Assembly: GCA_009823395.1 (NCBI GenBank)
Contig: CM020501.1
Location: forward strand, 8,987,361 to 9,051,360
DNA: 64,000 nt
Direction: 5' to 3'
Source of the DNA: Thamnaconus septentrionalis
Lineage: Eukaryota; Chordata; Actinopteri; Tetraodontiformes; Monacanthidae
Positions 34,901 to 48,100 of this stretch are shown piece by piece. The translations under genes and the position numbers were made by a program. Numbering within the stretch: the stretch's first letter is position 1; each line of letters opens with the position of its first letter. The notes below the pieces were generated by a model that made no database searches, was not told where the DNA came from, and was given only the letters and a program-made list of their open reading frames with translations.

Positions 34901-37900
34901 AAAAAGGATTTTTTTTTTCTCTCTTTCTCTTCACCCCAAAGTAAAAGTCACAGGCTTGGCCTTTCCACCCTCTCTGAATCATTTATTACTTCTTTAGACT
35001 CAAGTTCAAATCTCTGGGCCAGGCTCCTCAAAGCATGAGGCCTGGATTTTTCAGGCGTTTCCTTAAATGGTCTCATTCCTTCTTTCTATTCTCTTCGTAA
35101 ATGTGGCGAGCGGCGCTACAGATAAAAAAGGTAATCCGCGTGCACCGTCTGCCAAGAGGCTATTTCTTGCTTCGAGCAGACTGAAACACGGCGCAACCAA
35201 AACATCCCGTCGCAATTTTTCTTGGAGGAGCTGCGGCGCTTTGAAGGGAACTTCTTTTGAGCTCTTGCACAGTTAAAGGGACGATATTATCTCCCGTCAT
35301 TGTGAAACGTCCGACAGCTTCTTGAAACTAATTTGTCTTTAGAATAGACGGGGTTGAAGGGATGTTGAAGGGTGGAATTGCATAGATGCTTATTTTTAAT
35401 ATTTCTTTCAAGGGTTTAGTAGCATTTCTGCAAGGTCCCTGTGCAACAAAACACACAAAACAGGACTTAGAACACATAAGGCGTGAATGCATCTGCTAAT
35501 CTGTCTCACAAGCCTCATATTGAGCGGTAATGTGCTTTTCTTACTGCACACCAGCGGTGCACTGATACGCGCTGGAAGCTGAATTCAAATCGGATCTGGC
35601 AGGCTTTCAACATGGGCCTTCTGTTTGACATCGCGCGGGCCGACATGATCTGATGCGCTTTCACTTTTATTTCTGCGACACAAAAGGAAGTGCGCTCCAG
35701 GGAAACCGAAAAAAAACAGCAGCACGGCGAGAAAAGATAACGTTTTTTCAACCTCAATCGCACTCCTTCGTCTCCAGTTCACTAAAATTTGATTCGCGGG
35801 GGACTTAGGTGTCGTATTTACGAGACCATATAAAGGGTTCATTTAACATGGCAAACACTTTCCGCCTGCAGCTTTTCAAGTGTTACTTTCTCCTGCCGCC
35901 CTCCAACATATTCAGTGGTAAAATGGGGCTCTTGCAATGATTAAGGAAGTGGGAAAGCATACGACTGGAAGGTGTCACAAGAGGATGGGAAAAAAACACA
36001 CTTTTCTGATATTCGTTAGACTGCTCAAGGCTTTTTCCAACTCTTTCTAAAAAAAAAAAAAAATAAAAATGCAAGGACAAAAAAATTTAAGTGTTTTACT
36101 CTCACATAAAACCACGCGCAAGTGCCCAAGTTTTAGTCCTCCAGTGCAATCACAGAGCTTTCCAACATCAACACAGATTAGTCAAGCCATTTTTATTTAG
36201 ACAAATCTGAAAACACGCACACACAGATATACACACACACTCACACAAGTCAGCCCAAAGGGTGGCACAGTCTACGCCACACACGTCGCTGCCGCCGCTC
36301 CGTCACCTCGATTCAGACGAGGAAACGAAGCGAGTCGTGTAAATGCCTCAATCCAAACGAGAGAGGAGCCCTTTCTTTTCATTGAGACATTCCGAAATTG
36401 CCCGTGAAACTAATTGTGTCATCCCCTTCGCAGGTGGCCGCGGCAGATGGCTTCCTCCAATGGCCTGTGTCGGTACGGTGCCAGGGTGGACTGCTGCTGG
36501 GGCTGGACGCGCCGTTCCTGGGGTCACTGCCAGCGTGAGTGCCATCATGCCTGCTGCTGCTGCTGCTGCTGCCGCTGCCGCCGCCGCCGCCGCTGCTGCT
36601 GTTGCTGCTGGGTGTGGGCCAGGGCTAACAAGGTTGCAGGGTGTCAAGCTGCGGTCCAACTTCAAAAAAAAAAGAAAAAAAAAGGAGACGCTGTAACACT
36701 GTGGCGGGCGTCAGAAGTTTGAGAGGAGAAAAAAATAGCTAATGAACACCTGAGGTTGTCGCAGAGGGAATAGCGGGCTGGTTGAGGAGGCGGATGTTTC
36801 TATTCACACCGCGAGAGAAGCGTCAAAGATTCTATTAGAGCCAGAAGCACATAAACAGATGTGTAAAGCATGCTTTCGACCAAATCGCACTTTAGCGGCG
36901 CCGCGAGGAGGATCCCCAGCAAGTTTATCGCCAGTCCAGCATGTCTGCGCAGGAAGAAATCTTTGTGAAATATTACCCATAAATATTTTGTTCACATGGT
37001 TTCCAATTGCTCTGCTCTCACCTTAACACTAACCAGGGAGCTGCAAATACACTAACACGGCTTTCAATTGGGTGTGTTGTCTAACAAGAGGTTGGGTCTT
37101 TGGTTTGGTGGAGCTGCTTTGGAACATCTGTTCTTTTTTCCACAGCAGGAGAAGAACAGGGCAGGATTTATTATTATTTTGTGGGCAGTATAATGATACA
37201 GTATCATCATCGCTACTGTGGAAACACATTTGTTTCCAACAGTAAAATGGTGAGAATACAGCCCACATCTTAAGCCATCAGGACACCTTCAGGGCGTCCT
37301 AGGAATCTTTTCATCTTCGCAAAGTTAGCACAGTTTTTCCAGCCCGTGTGCTCAACCCAGCACACGGACCCAATCCCTTGCAAAACTCTTGTTGTCGTCT
37401 CCTTTTCATCTATTCCAACACTCAAATTCAAAGATCCACATCACGCCTGAGGCCATCAATTTCTTTTCAAAGAGCCAATTCCTCTGCTGTTTGTTCCCAA
37501 ACCTGCCCCGACCCTAATCCAGCCTAGTTAACGGTGCATGAAAGTGGTGGCGGCAAAACCTTTGCCCCCTATTTCAGTCGTTCATTGTGTCCAAAACGTT
37601 GGTTTGGTTGACGTTAACGTTGTGCGAGGAAACAGAGTAAAGCCTCTCGCATCATCAAACGTTGAGCTTATATGTGCTGTTAAATCTGCTGTGGAAAAGA
37701 ACAAGCATCTTCTAGCCAGTTATTTGGAAATCCTTTGATAGCTTCTTGGCTACTTGGTTTTCTTTGGGGTTTTTTTTATTAAACAAGCTGTCACACTGAC
37801 CATATTGTCATCTATGTTTTATGCATTGAAGCTCATCCTGCTTTTTCTTCATTCAACCCGCCATGTCATGTATTTTATTTTTTAGAAATATGTCACACAC

Positions 37901-39088
37901 TGCTTGTTGGGTCCAACTGTTTGTGCTGCTGTAGCTCAGAAATATATATTTATATTTATATATGTATATCTAACTTGCTGATTCTAGCAGCTATTATTTG
38001 CTGTATTTTCATCTGAAAGTGGCAGAGTGCCATATTTAGTTTTCCTATTTCCATTTTCATCTGATATTCTTGGAGGTCGTGGGCTAGGTGATGGGTGCTT
38101 GTTCAGCAGCGCCGACTTGACCCACATTGGTTTTTCTTTGCAGGAGAGCCAACTCTTGCTTTTATGTCTGTCAGAACCTGAATATGATCATTTTGTTTTT
38201 GGTTTTTTTCCCACATTCTGGCAGCCAGGAAATAGATGGCCCCCACTTTCCTGCCAAAAGGGTTGGGGCCGATTTTATGATTGTAAAATAGAGCTTTTAT
38301 TATTTGTTATTTTCTTTACAACTTTTGGCCTGGTTCGATGGCCTGCCTCCTCTCCCAAGACTCCGACACTTGAGCTAAACAATGCGTGCCGGAATGACTC
38401 AAACCATGGTACCCCCCCTTCATTCAGCATTCAGACAGCTCAATTGTATCGTTCAGTGGCGTGTTGTTTGAGGCCAGACTCAGCAGTAATTCTGGCAGGA
38501 GTCGACTGTCTCGATGCCCAGTGGCTCCCAGTGCATCTGACTGGGCTCACTGCCTTCACGGCTCCTTTCAGACAGATTAAAGTGGAGCAGACGCTTGTTT
38601 AGGGGTGACGGAGATGTTTCCCGCACCAGCACAAACTGAGATTACCACCTAAAAAAACCCCGCCGCAAACCACGCATCCTGTGGCGCGGCTATGGTTTCC
38701 AAAGGCAAAACAGTCTTTGTTCCGGCATGTGGAGACGTTTAATAATAAATGAAGCGCAGCCAGTCAGTCAAAGCAGCCCATCAGCAGTGTGTCAACTTTT
38801 TCTTTTTCTTTCTTTTTTGTTATTGTTACTCTGGAGCCTCACATGTTCCAAACTGAGATGAAAATATCAGCTAATTTTTGAGTCTATGGAGTTGGTACAG
38901 TTCTTTGACTTAAGTTTTTTTTTTTTCTTAACCTTAAGAACATCATATCTCTTCTTTGAGTGAAATCGCTCAGAGAGCAGCTGCCCTAATGCTTCCAAAT
39001 GCTCTGGATTGAGTGCAGCGCTCAAATCATTCACTTGAGTCGACAATCAGTATTCCATCAAGTCTGTTAGGTGCTGATTTAAACCCTG

Positions 39089-39142
<54 letters not shown>

Positions 39143-42100
39143 AGCGTTCTCTTGTCTGAATGTGTTTGAGAGTATGTAGTCATTACAGATTGCAGGTCTC
39201 AGAAAGGTTTGGTGAAGATTGAAGAGATTAGATTGAAGCTATTGGATTGTGGCTCTCTCAGTCACGGAGCTCAGCGATCCGTTTGGCCCACATCTCTCAC
39301 AGAAACTTGACGGATCAACCTTTCTTCTTCTTCTTCTTCTTCTTCTTCTTCTTCTTCTTCTTCTTCTTCTTCTTCTTCTTCTTCTTCTTCTTCTTCTTCT
39401 TCTTCTTCTTCTTCTTCTTCTTCTTCTTCTTCTTCTTCTTCTTCTTCTTCTTCTTTATTTATGTTCGAAAAAGGTGCATAATTTATTAGTCTGTATTTTG
39501 TAAATAAATGTGATTGTAAAAATCAAAAAAAAATCTTCTTCTTCTTCTTCTTCTTCTTCTTCTTCTTCTTCTTCTTCTAATTCTCACAGAAGTAGAGAGA
39601 GAGGGCAGAAAGAAGAAGGTAAAACTTCCTGCGGCTTGACGAGGGAGACCAGTGAGCAAAACAGGCAGAAAGCAGGAAAAAAAAAAAGAAAGGAAAGAGA
39701 GCGACGGTTTGGATCCTAAAATAAACTGAAGCGCCGCTTCTGATGTGCCTCTGCCAGCGAGAGCCTATTATAAGCAGCTGCTGTCATTAATGTTTGACTT
39801 CCTCTGGAAGCGCTTTGAACATTTGCTCAGTGGTTCGTCACTAATTACTATCACACACTCTTTGTGGTAATGACGCCGAAACACTTGATATCTCCTCCGC
39901 AGTCCCGTCAACAGGTGGACGTGATCGCTGTAGGCACACATGAACTCCACTCAGTCCCATCGCGCAGGCTTCCCTCCGAACTGAACTGTATCCAAATGGC
40001 GTCACCCCACCGGAGCAGATAACAGATGTTGGTTGGCTTATTTTTGAAACTGACTGTGAGCCCTGGTCGCTCACCCAGTCCCATGAGTCATTGCCCCTCA
40101 GAACTGAGCTGCTAGTGTTTGAAATCCAGCCCCTTTAAAAGTGCAGTGTGATCATCAGTCACCTGCTGTGGCATTGAGGCACATGATTGCATGAGGCTGA
40201 AATCCAGATTATCAAACATGAGGACTGATTTGAGAACCTTCATGTTTGTTGAACCATTGGAACGCAATGAAAAACTGTTTATAAAAACAAATACTCCCAT
40301 GATTCAGTGTTTCTTTTGGACGAGTCGTCTATGCCTTTTTAAATCAGTACATTAATACATTTGCTATTGGTGAAGTATAGGAAAAAAACATAAAAACAGA
40401 TGTATTGTTTTTTACTTTGACAGCTGACCACATGTTTTTTTGAATGCATCTTCCTTGTCCTGGGAGGTGGTCACCTTAGAAGAAAACAGCTCGAAGAAGA
40501 AGATGGGAGAGACTCCATTAAGACTCTGTTCACTGAAAGCATGTTTTTACCAACTCTCCTTTTTTTTCTCTTTTCTCTCTTAAAAAAATTCAATGTTTTA
40601 TTTGGCAGGCGTGATGTTTTTTCAGAACTCGTGCCTTCTGTTGACCTCCTCCAGACTTGGCATTTGAAACTGAAAACATTTAGACCGGTGCGTTTTCCAA
40701 GTCAAATGTCTTAAATATCAGCCCATCATCAAAACACAAAAAGGTTGACCTAGACTGACCTTTCAGATTTGTTATTAAATTCCACATAGGCCACCGACTT
40801 TGAATCAACATCCGCCTTGCGTCTGTTTTGTCTGCACCGAGCAGGCATTGGCTTAAATATCACCTCCATATTAAAAAGATCACATGCCACTTTTCCTTAT
40901 ACGTCACGTCTAATTTTTCCCCTCTAAATCCCCTTGAGAGCAGGGTTTAGTTTGATTGAGTGCAGTCTTTGTTTGGGTGAACAGTGGCTGGGAGAATTGA
41001 GACGGGACTGTTTGACCAGTAATCTGAGCTAAAAGTGTGATACCCGCGATGCAAGTGGAAAAGAGATGCCTCTATTTAAATGGGGGACTTTATCATGACC
41101 CCGTGCGCGGGTTCTCATCTGCTCAACTTTCCCTCATGGGCAGCCGAGCTGAAAGGTCTGAGGGTGCAGGTTTTCATCTGCTCCAGGTCAAACGGGAACA
41201 AAATAACGGGGTGAGGGCTGTGCTTTGGAGTGAGGGAAATATGAGGCAAATTGCATTCAGACTGTGTAAAATAATTTGGTAGTGGCAGTATTTCCCTGTA
41301 GAAGGAAGGAACCTGCGGCCGTGATCTCCTTGAGCGAAGCTGCCATTTTCGTGTCTTTGATGCTTTTTCAATATAAAATGTGGAATTTCTTTTCTTCAGC
41401 CGCTGTGTGAGGGCAAATGTGTGCCGACACAGGCAGCATTTTTCTGGGTAACAAGGAAATCTTTAACCTTTGGTAGGGCGAGGAACCATATCTGGTCCTT
41501 TCCAGAGGAAATTGCGTATTGCTACACACAAAATTACCCAAATGAATATAACATGTTTTCCTCCTGCCGGTTGCATTAGGAGGTTTGCTTCTTGGATTCA
41601 CGCAGTGACTCTCAAAAGTTACACTGTATCATGGACCTTGTGACTATTGATGAGTTCATCATTACTTGTGTCTTGATGTCCAAAAGGGAGAAAAAAAAAT
41701 CCGGAACAGTCTAGAAACTGTGTATGGAAACATATTTGACTTGGATTTAGCCTCAAGAAAATGTCACTCATGAAAAATGATCTTTTATCCTCGAGACCTC
41801 AGCACCTTGTTTCACTGAATTACATATAAATGTAATTTGAACCTTTTTTTTTTTTTAATGTACCTATTACGAGAGGCTCATTGAAACGTGTGTGGCTCCA
41901 GACTTACTTGTTGTTTATGCTCACATTGCATTTCAGTGGTATTTGTTCATCACAATGTGCAGGCTTTGCCCTCTAACATCATGTTTGTTTGTACCCTGTC
42001 CGACACTCAGCAAAGCCTGCGTCCTGTCTGTCTCTTTGTTTGTCTGTGTGTGTGGCTGTTTGTTTTGCAGCTCTCTACGCCTTAACTCACAGAGTAGCCG

Positions 42101-45100
42101 GGATAAGATGCCAGCCCCAAGGTTAGCGCTACGCCTCTCTTGAAATAATCTTGGCAGACATGTAATGCTGGGGGCACATCCTCCGAGTCCTGGGCTCACT
42201 CCACACCGCTAACACACCTCACGCCCTCTGGCAGCGGCCATCTTATCCCTCCTCCTCTCCTCCTCCCCCTCCCCCGACACCTTTACAGCCATGCAAACGT
42301 CCCGCACATCCGCAGACCTGATTCTTACCTGCAGACGCGAGAATTATGCCGAGCTCTTCTAGTGTCTCATTAAGATCTGACCGGCTCCGCTAGACAGCAT
42401 TCGAAGAATACTAATGAACGCCTCAGAGCTGCATTTTAAAAAATATATTTTACTTCATCCATCAGTGATATCCGTACTTGCACTTTTAATTGAGCTGCAG
42501 ATTCCCTGTGTGGGTAATTAATTAGTCATCTTCAGTATGTAGCCAGGTGAAAAACACCACGCTGTTAAGCCTCATCACATGAGTAAACACTTTCCAGCAA
42601 GTACCTTACAGGGTCAGATGCGTTGGTGCTTAATGCAGATGAGATGCATCCAAGTGTTGGTATAAAATTATTAGGAATTAAGCCAAGTAAAAAAAAAAAT
42701 CTATCCTCATCATTGGTAAGGAGAAGATGCAAATGTTTTTCCTGGTTTTCCAGTATTGCAGACATTTCAGAGATTCTTGCTGCTCTGATAACTGTGAACG
42801 TCTTGTGGAAAAGAACTTCTGTTTCGTTGATAATCATCAGGGCTATGAAAACCCCCATCCCAATGCAAAGATACAAAACCATCTCCTCCCCTAATTTTAT
42901 TTTCATCCCATGAGCCAAGCAAAAGAATCGGCATATCAGAAAAACAATCATCACACATCAACCAATAAAATTATCATCAGGAGCCGCCACACTTAGTTGA
43001 TTAGAGGATGTTGCAACTCGTAATGAACAGATAAATGCCAAAGACTTTTTCAAACCTCTACCAGATGAAGTGAGCCGTTAAGGAAACATTGGAATATCTG
43101 CATTTCACCTCGAAATTATTAATGATAATTCGGGATCGGGATTGTTGGGTCTGTGTGCACCCAGCCGACTGCAGATGAGTCGAATTGACGTGAGGAATCC
43201 GACGCTCGATCGATAATGACGAGCGGCGGGACTCCTTCCTGATGCCTGGCCGATGTAAAGCCCAGTGAAAATATGTCGCCGCCGCGGGTGCATGTATTGA
43301 TGGCAGTCACGGAACGCGGGTCACACACGCTATGTTTGGCCTCCCAGCTGGTACGGCCGTTTTTAGTCGTCCGTGTTCCCTGCTGCGGTTAATGAGCGCT
43401 GGCTGTTTCCCCTGATCTCTCTGCCAGGCCACTGGCTTAAAAATACCCCGAGAGCCAAAGCCCGTTGATGGCCGACTCTGATCCCGCTAATCAAATCCTC
43501 CCCCGTGTTGGCGAATAACAAAAAGCACTCAGCTTCCCAGCTCTCTTTACTACATCAGAGACCTCCTTTTTTTTTTTTTTTTAAATCTGCCAACCAGACT
43601 AAGGTCTAATAAACTTTGACTCCCACTAGGTCTATTTTCCCCTTTGTCCTCAAAGATATTGCGTGGGGCCATTCTTAATTTGTGTTTCTCAACTTTGAGC
43701 ACTTCGGTCTGCTAACTCCCAGGCCACTCAAAGTGCCATTTCTTTCTGTTTAATAATGGGCTAATAAGTGGACTGAGTCTGGAGATGTTGTCATCTCCAG
43801 GTAATCCTTGTGCCTTTAAACTCAGCGTGAATAGAGTCACTGAAACCTGAGCACACCAGGGGGTTCTCGCAGGATAACCCTTTTTGAGTTAAAGCAACTC
43901 CCTCTTTATCTGCACCGTTTCTCTGAGTCAGTGCAAACATGAAGCCTCCACAGAGGGCACACGGCCACATCCTCAAGTCCGCACATCCAGTAGCATCAGA
44001 TCAAGTCCCGGGGGGATGTCCCGGGCTGATATGTAAATTCTGTCTATTACAAATATAGCTATGTTATGGTCAAAAGTTCAAACGTTAAAATAGACATCAG
44101 AGTGATGCAGAGAAGGATCATTAGTGCAGGAGGCTGAAGAGTGAAAGGGGATTATATGAGCCAAGAATGTAGAAGGCAAACATTCTACAATTTTGAAACC
44201 AAAATGAGACATCTATGACGCTGTTTCCTACTCAAACTGCTTCGGTCGACAGTTGGTCTCTTATTTATGACGGCTCTTCCGAGTTACATTTCAAGCTTAT
44301 AGCCTTAAGGCTTTTTTTTTTAGCACCTTAAAGCTGACAAGTATTTTAAAATAGATTTATTAGTTTGTTTCTTTTTTTATATTTTCTCTTCAGTTCATGA
44401 AAAAATACTTGAAACCTGAACAGGCTCCCTGAACTTCCTTTGCCACATCTATGTTTATCCAACGCAGCAAATCTATTAGACAGCTGACATTTCTGTGGTC
44501 CAGAAATGAGAATTTGCCCGCTAACTAAAAATGAAAACGTACAGTCGAATTGATTTGTAATTCCTTTTCAAAAAAATGTCATATACCAAATATATATATC
44601 TACTGCAAAACCTAACCAAATGAAGAAAATCCTGAAAGTAGACACAACAACATGGAATAAAATGTAATGAACTGGTTATTAACATGACTGGGCTGAGGCT
44701 TTAAAAAGGCATTGGCTTCTGAATTTCAATTATTACACAAGATAAAAAAAAAACAAAATCACAGGGCGAGCATGTGAGTAATGCAAAGAATATGCATATA
44801 TGACTATAAAAACTGGCATCTCCAAACCATAATAAAGGAAAAAAAAAACATCTCATTATGAAAAGAACCCATTTCCTCAACTACCTGTGAGTATCATGAA
44901 TGGAGACGAGGGGCTGATCTGGACAAGCAGGGACTCTAGAAGAGGGACAACCACAACCAGTAGCAGGTCTGGACGTGTTGCAACGTCCTCAAGTTCCCTG
45001 AACACCAGCTGTCTGTGCTACACTAAGGATTTTATTGTTTCTGTTCGTGTTTTCCTCATTATAACAGCATTTGGACTTATCACAGCGTGGCTAATTTCAA

Positions 45101-48100
45101 AGAAGTAAAGATGTTGTGTTTTGTATCTTTACATCTTATTAAAAGAGACACAAGTGCATCATTATTTTTGCAGCCACTTTGCAAGAAAATTAGCAATTGT
45201 CCCTTCGCAACACTCAAAGAAAGCACGAGGCGACTTTTGGCAGGATATTAATTATCTGCAATGAACACACAAAAGCACACACACACAACAACACTAATAC
45301 TGAAGCTAATAATGCAGCTAATAAGGAAGACCGCTTTGTTTGTACGTAAACTAAACTTTTAATAAAAAAAAAAATAGTACCACTTATTTGCAGCTCAGCC
45401 TGTTAGACCTGCTTCCCCATAAGCTGCTGCTGGTGATGATAAACAGGACAAACCTGCAGCCCACGGAAACATGGTTGCTGAAGGTTCGCCCTCTCACAAT
45501 ATTATCATCCAATCTTTTTCATTGAGGGGGAACTTTAATTGTTTTTCATCCTTTAAAAAAAAAAAGAAAACCTCCTCGGCTGGTTGCTGGATGCCGACGA
45601 AATAACTATCACTGTGTTAGAACGCCAAATCAACTTCCATCTTTCCATCTGTCTGGCGACAGTGCCGCTGTGCCGTCCTTAGTTCAACTTTCTTCATAAT
45701 CAACCAAATGCAAAATCGGCAGGGAAAATAAAACTCTAACAGCATCCCAGCTCCATTTAAAGAAGGGGCCTATTGGATGGCTGAAACTGCAGCTCCATTA
45801 CCATTAGTTTGTGGTAATGACACTGTCGCATAAGGAGAAAGGAGCAAGGGCTTTATGAATGAGGCAGAATCACGCTTACTGTAACGTGTGGTAAACAAGA
45901 TTATTTACAGCCAAGTCAAGAATCAGTGGGATTAAGTGCTTTGTCACCTTGATCTGGTACGAGTGCTGATCTCCCTCCCCCTCTTTTGAATCCTTCCACA
46001 ATAGCTCTTTGTCAGCCCGGCTGCAAGCACGGCGAGTGCGTGGGGCCCAATAAGTGCAAGTGCCACCCCGGCTTCACCGGCAAGACCTGCAACCAAGGTA
46101 AGTCACGACCCGGACCGTGCAGACACCTCGACAGCCTGCAGACTGAGGCTGATGCATTGTTTTGTGTGGTGGTACAATGTCGCAAAATGTTGCATTTTCA
46201 CTCAGGATGTGAATCTGATGGATCCTGCTATTTTTACAAATGAGGCTGACCTTTTTTTTCCGTCCCGCTTCGAACAAACACATGGACAAATGACAATGGT
46301 TGAGCACAATGGACGTCACATCCATCTCCCACGTCGACAGCAGCAACAAGAGCGCGTGATGACAGGCTCATTGTGTTGAAGACACTCCGATCACTCGCCT
46401 GCTGATAACCGCATGCCGATAGTCAGTGTTTGGTTGTTGGTCCAGTTCGAGTTTTTAGGACACCAGAGTTCAGTCTTCCACTCCGTCAGGCTGCGTCCTG
46501 TGCCAAACTGGTGCTGCGAGTATAGCCAGCAGTGTCATTCAGAGGAGGGAGGAAGGGGAGGAGGGTGGGGGGGGGGGGGGTCTTCAAGTTGATTGAATGC
46601 TTCCCTCTGCTCATGGTGTGGACTGCTGAAAGACTCGGTTAGCGGCGTGGTGCTGCAGACTGTGGCAATCAAAAAGTGGAACGGCTGCCCGAGTCTGTGA
46701 TCGCTGGATGACAAAGCAGTTTTTACACCGGCGTCTGGTCACTGCATTAATAATAATAATGATCATAATAATAATGTCAAAAATAACAAATTATATAATA
46801 TTTAAGATTGACTGTTAATGTCAGAATCTGAAAGAAACAGTAATTGATCTGTTGTGATCCGCACTGGCCCCAGACATTGTTTAACTAATGAAACAACCTC
46901 AAGGACGACATGTGGAAAAGTATCACCAGCAGTGTTACGGGTGCCAGTGTGTGCAAAATTGCCTCAGACATCCTTCAGTGTGTGTGTGTGTGTGTGTGTG
47001 TACCCAGCTGTGGTCCAAGTCATCCATTGTGTAACGGCCTTCGGTTTGCACTTCCTTCTGACTTTTTGCAGTGTCACAACCAGGGTACTTGTAGTGAAAA
47101 AAAAACACCACAGCACCACAAAGGAGGAAGAAGAGTGAGAGTCTATCCGGAAAACTCATGACTCAAAAGCCGAAAGCGGCTCACAAATCTGCTGACGTGC
47201 CCCTGCGGCCCCGGCGACAATGGCAGGGTAATCGTTTTGTTTGCGGCACCGACTCTCCGGCGGCGGCGGAGGCGTATTAAAGTCTTCGCTTACTCATAAG
47301 ATGGAGGCAGCTTCGCACGAAGCTGGAGAGCGGCGAGGCTTTAATCTTGAGGGGTGATGGGGGGGGGGGCAGGGGAAGGGAGGGCGCTGATTCAGCACTG
47401 AGGGAAACGAGTGGCGAGGCTACGCTGAATGATCCCGGGAGCCGTACCTGCTCCCGCCGAGATAACATCTCAATTACCGACCCGAGATAAGTTGGCACGA
47501 CTCGGGCTCGGCGCTACTGGAAGTGCAGCGTGAGAGGCGGACGGTCGGATTCCTTCTGTGTTTTCTTTTTGCCTCGCACACTGACAGGCCGGATTTGTTG
47601 AAAAAGTGTTGGAGCTGCTACCCTCCCCGACACCTCGCCCCCCTCCATCAGTTCGGGCCGAGCGGCTTGAAGGTACTTGCGGCATTCACGCCCTGAGACG
47701 GGAACAGGATAGTGTGTAATTAAAAAGGAGTTGGTGGTGGTGGGGCAGGGAGGGAGGGAGGGAGGGGTTTGGGAAGGGTTGGGGGTGTTGAAATCCTTTC
47801 CGGAATGTTCCAAGTGAGTCATCGTGCGTTGGGAGGTATAGGTGGCTCCTGTCTGCCCAACCAGACGGATTTTACTTTGCCTTGATCTGCAACAAAGGGA
47901 CGCGGGGGGGGGTTGCGTTGACGACGGTCCCTCGCCGGCCACCATTTGCCACAGGGAGGGGAAGGGTGGGGGGTGGGGGGTGGAGGGCCCGGATAGGTGG
48001 ACGTTCTGAAACCTTTTAAAGATGAAGCCGCACTTTAAGGTGCCAATCGAACATCAGCAACTTCAAACGTTGTCACGCCGATTACCATTTGGCTCAGCCC

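Larger units (their letters stand above)
36535..46004. other. NPNT intron 2 (9.5 kb)
   Basis: Bounded by GTGAGT and CAATAG. It holds the (CTG)n/(CCG)n repeat at 36550-36610, the longest uninterrupted open frame of the window at 38027-38602 (unrecognised, probably chance), (GT)25 at 39092-39141, the (TTC)n pair at 39322-39455 and 39534-39578, and a 9-bp hairpin at 43781-43802. No exon is recognised. Confidence 0.8.

Noticed and set aside
36343..36722. Two open frames with poly-Ala or poly-Cys over NPNT exon 2
   Set aside because: One is the real exon 2 frame read through its donor into the triplet repeat, the other is a shadow frame.
39247..39503. Open frames of poly-Phe and poly-Leu
   Set aside because: They are translations of the (TTC)n microsatellite.
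47072..47092. EGF-like phrase CHNQGTC after a good-looking TTTTTGCAG acceptor, with a CPCGPGDNG phrase about 120 bp later
   Set aside because: The reading frame needed for CHNQGTC is phase 0, while NPNT EGF exons here are phase 1. A stop interrupts before the second phrase, which lies in another frame. Treated as chance.
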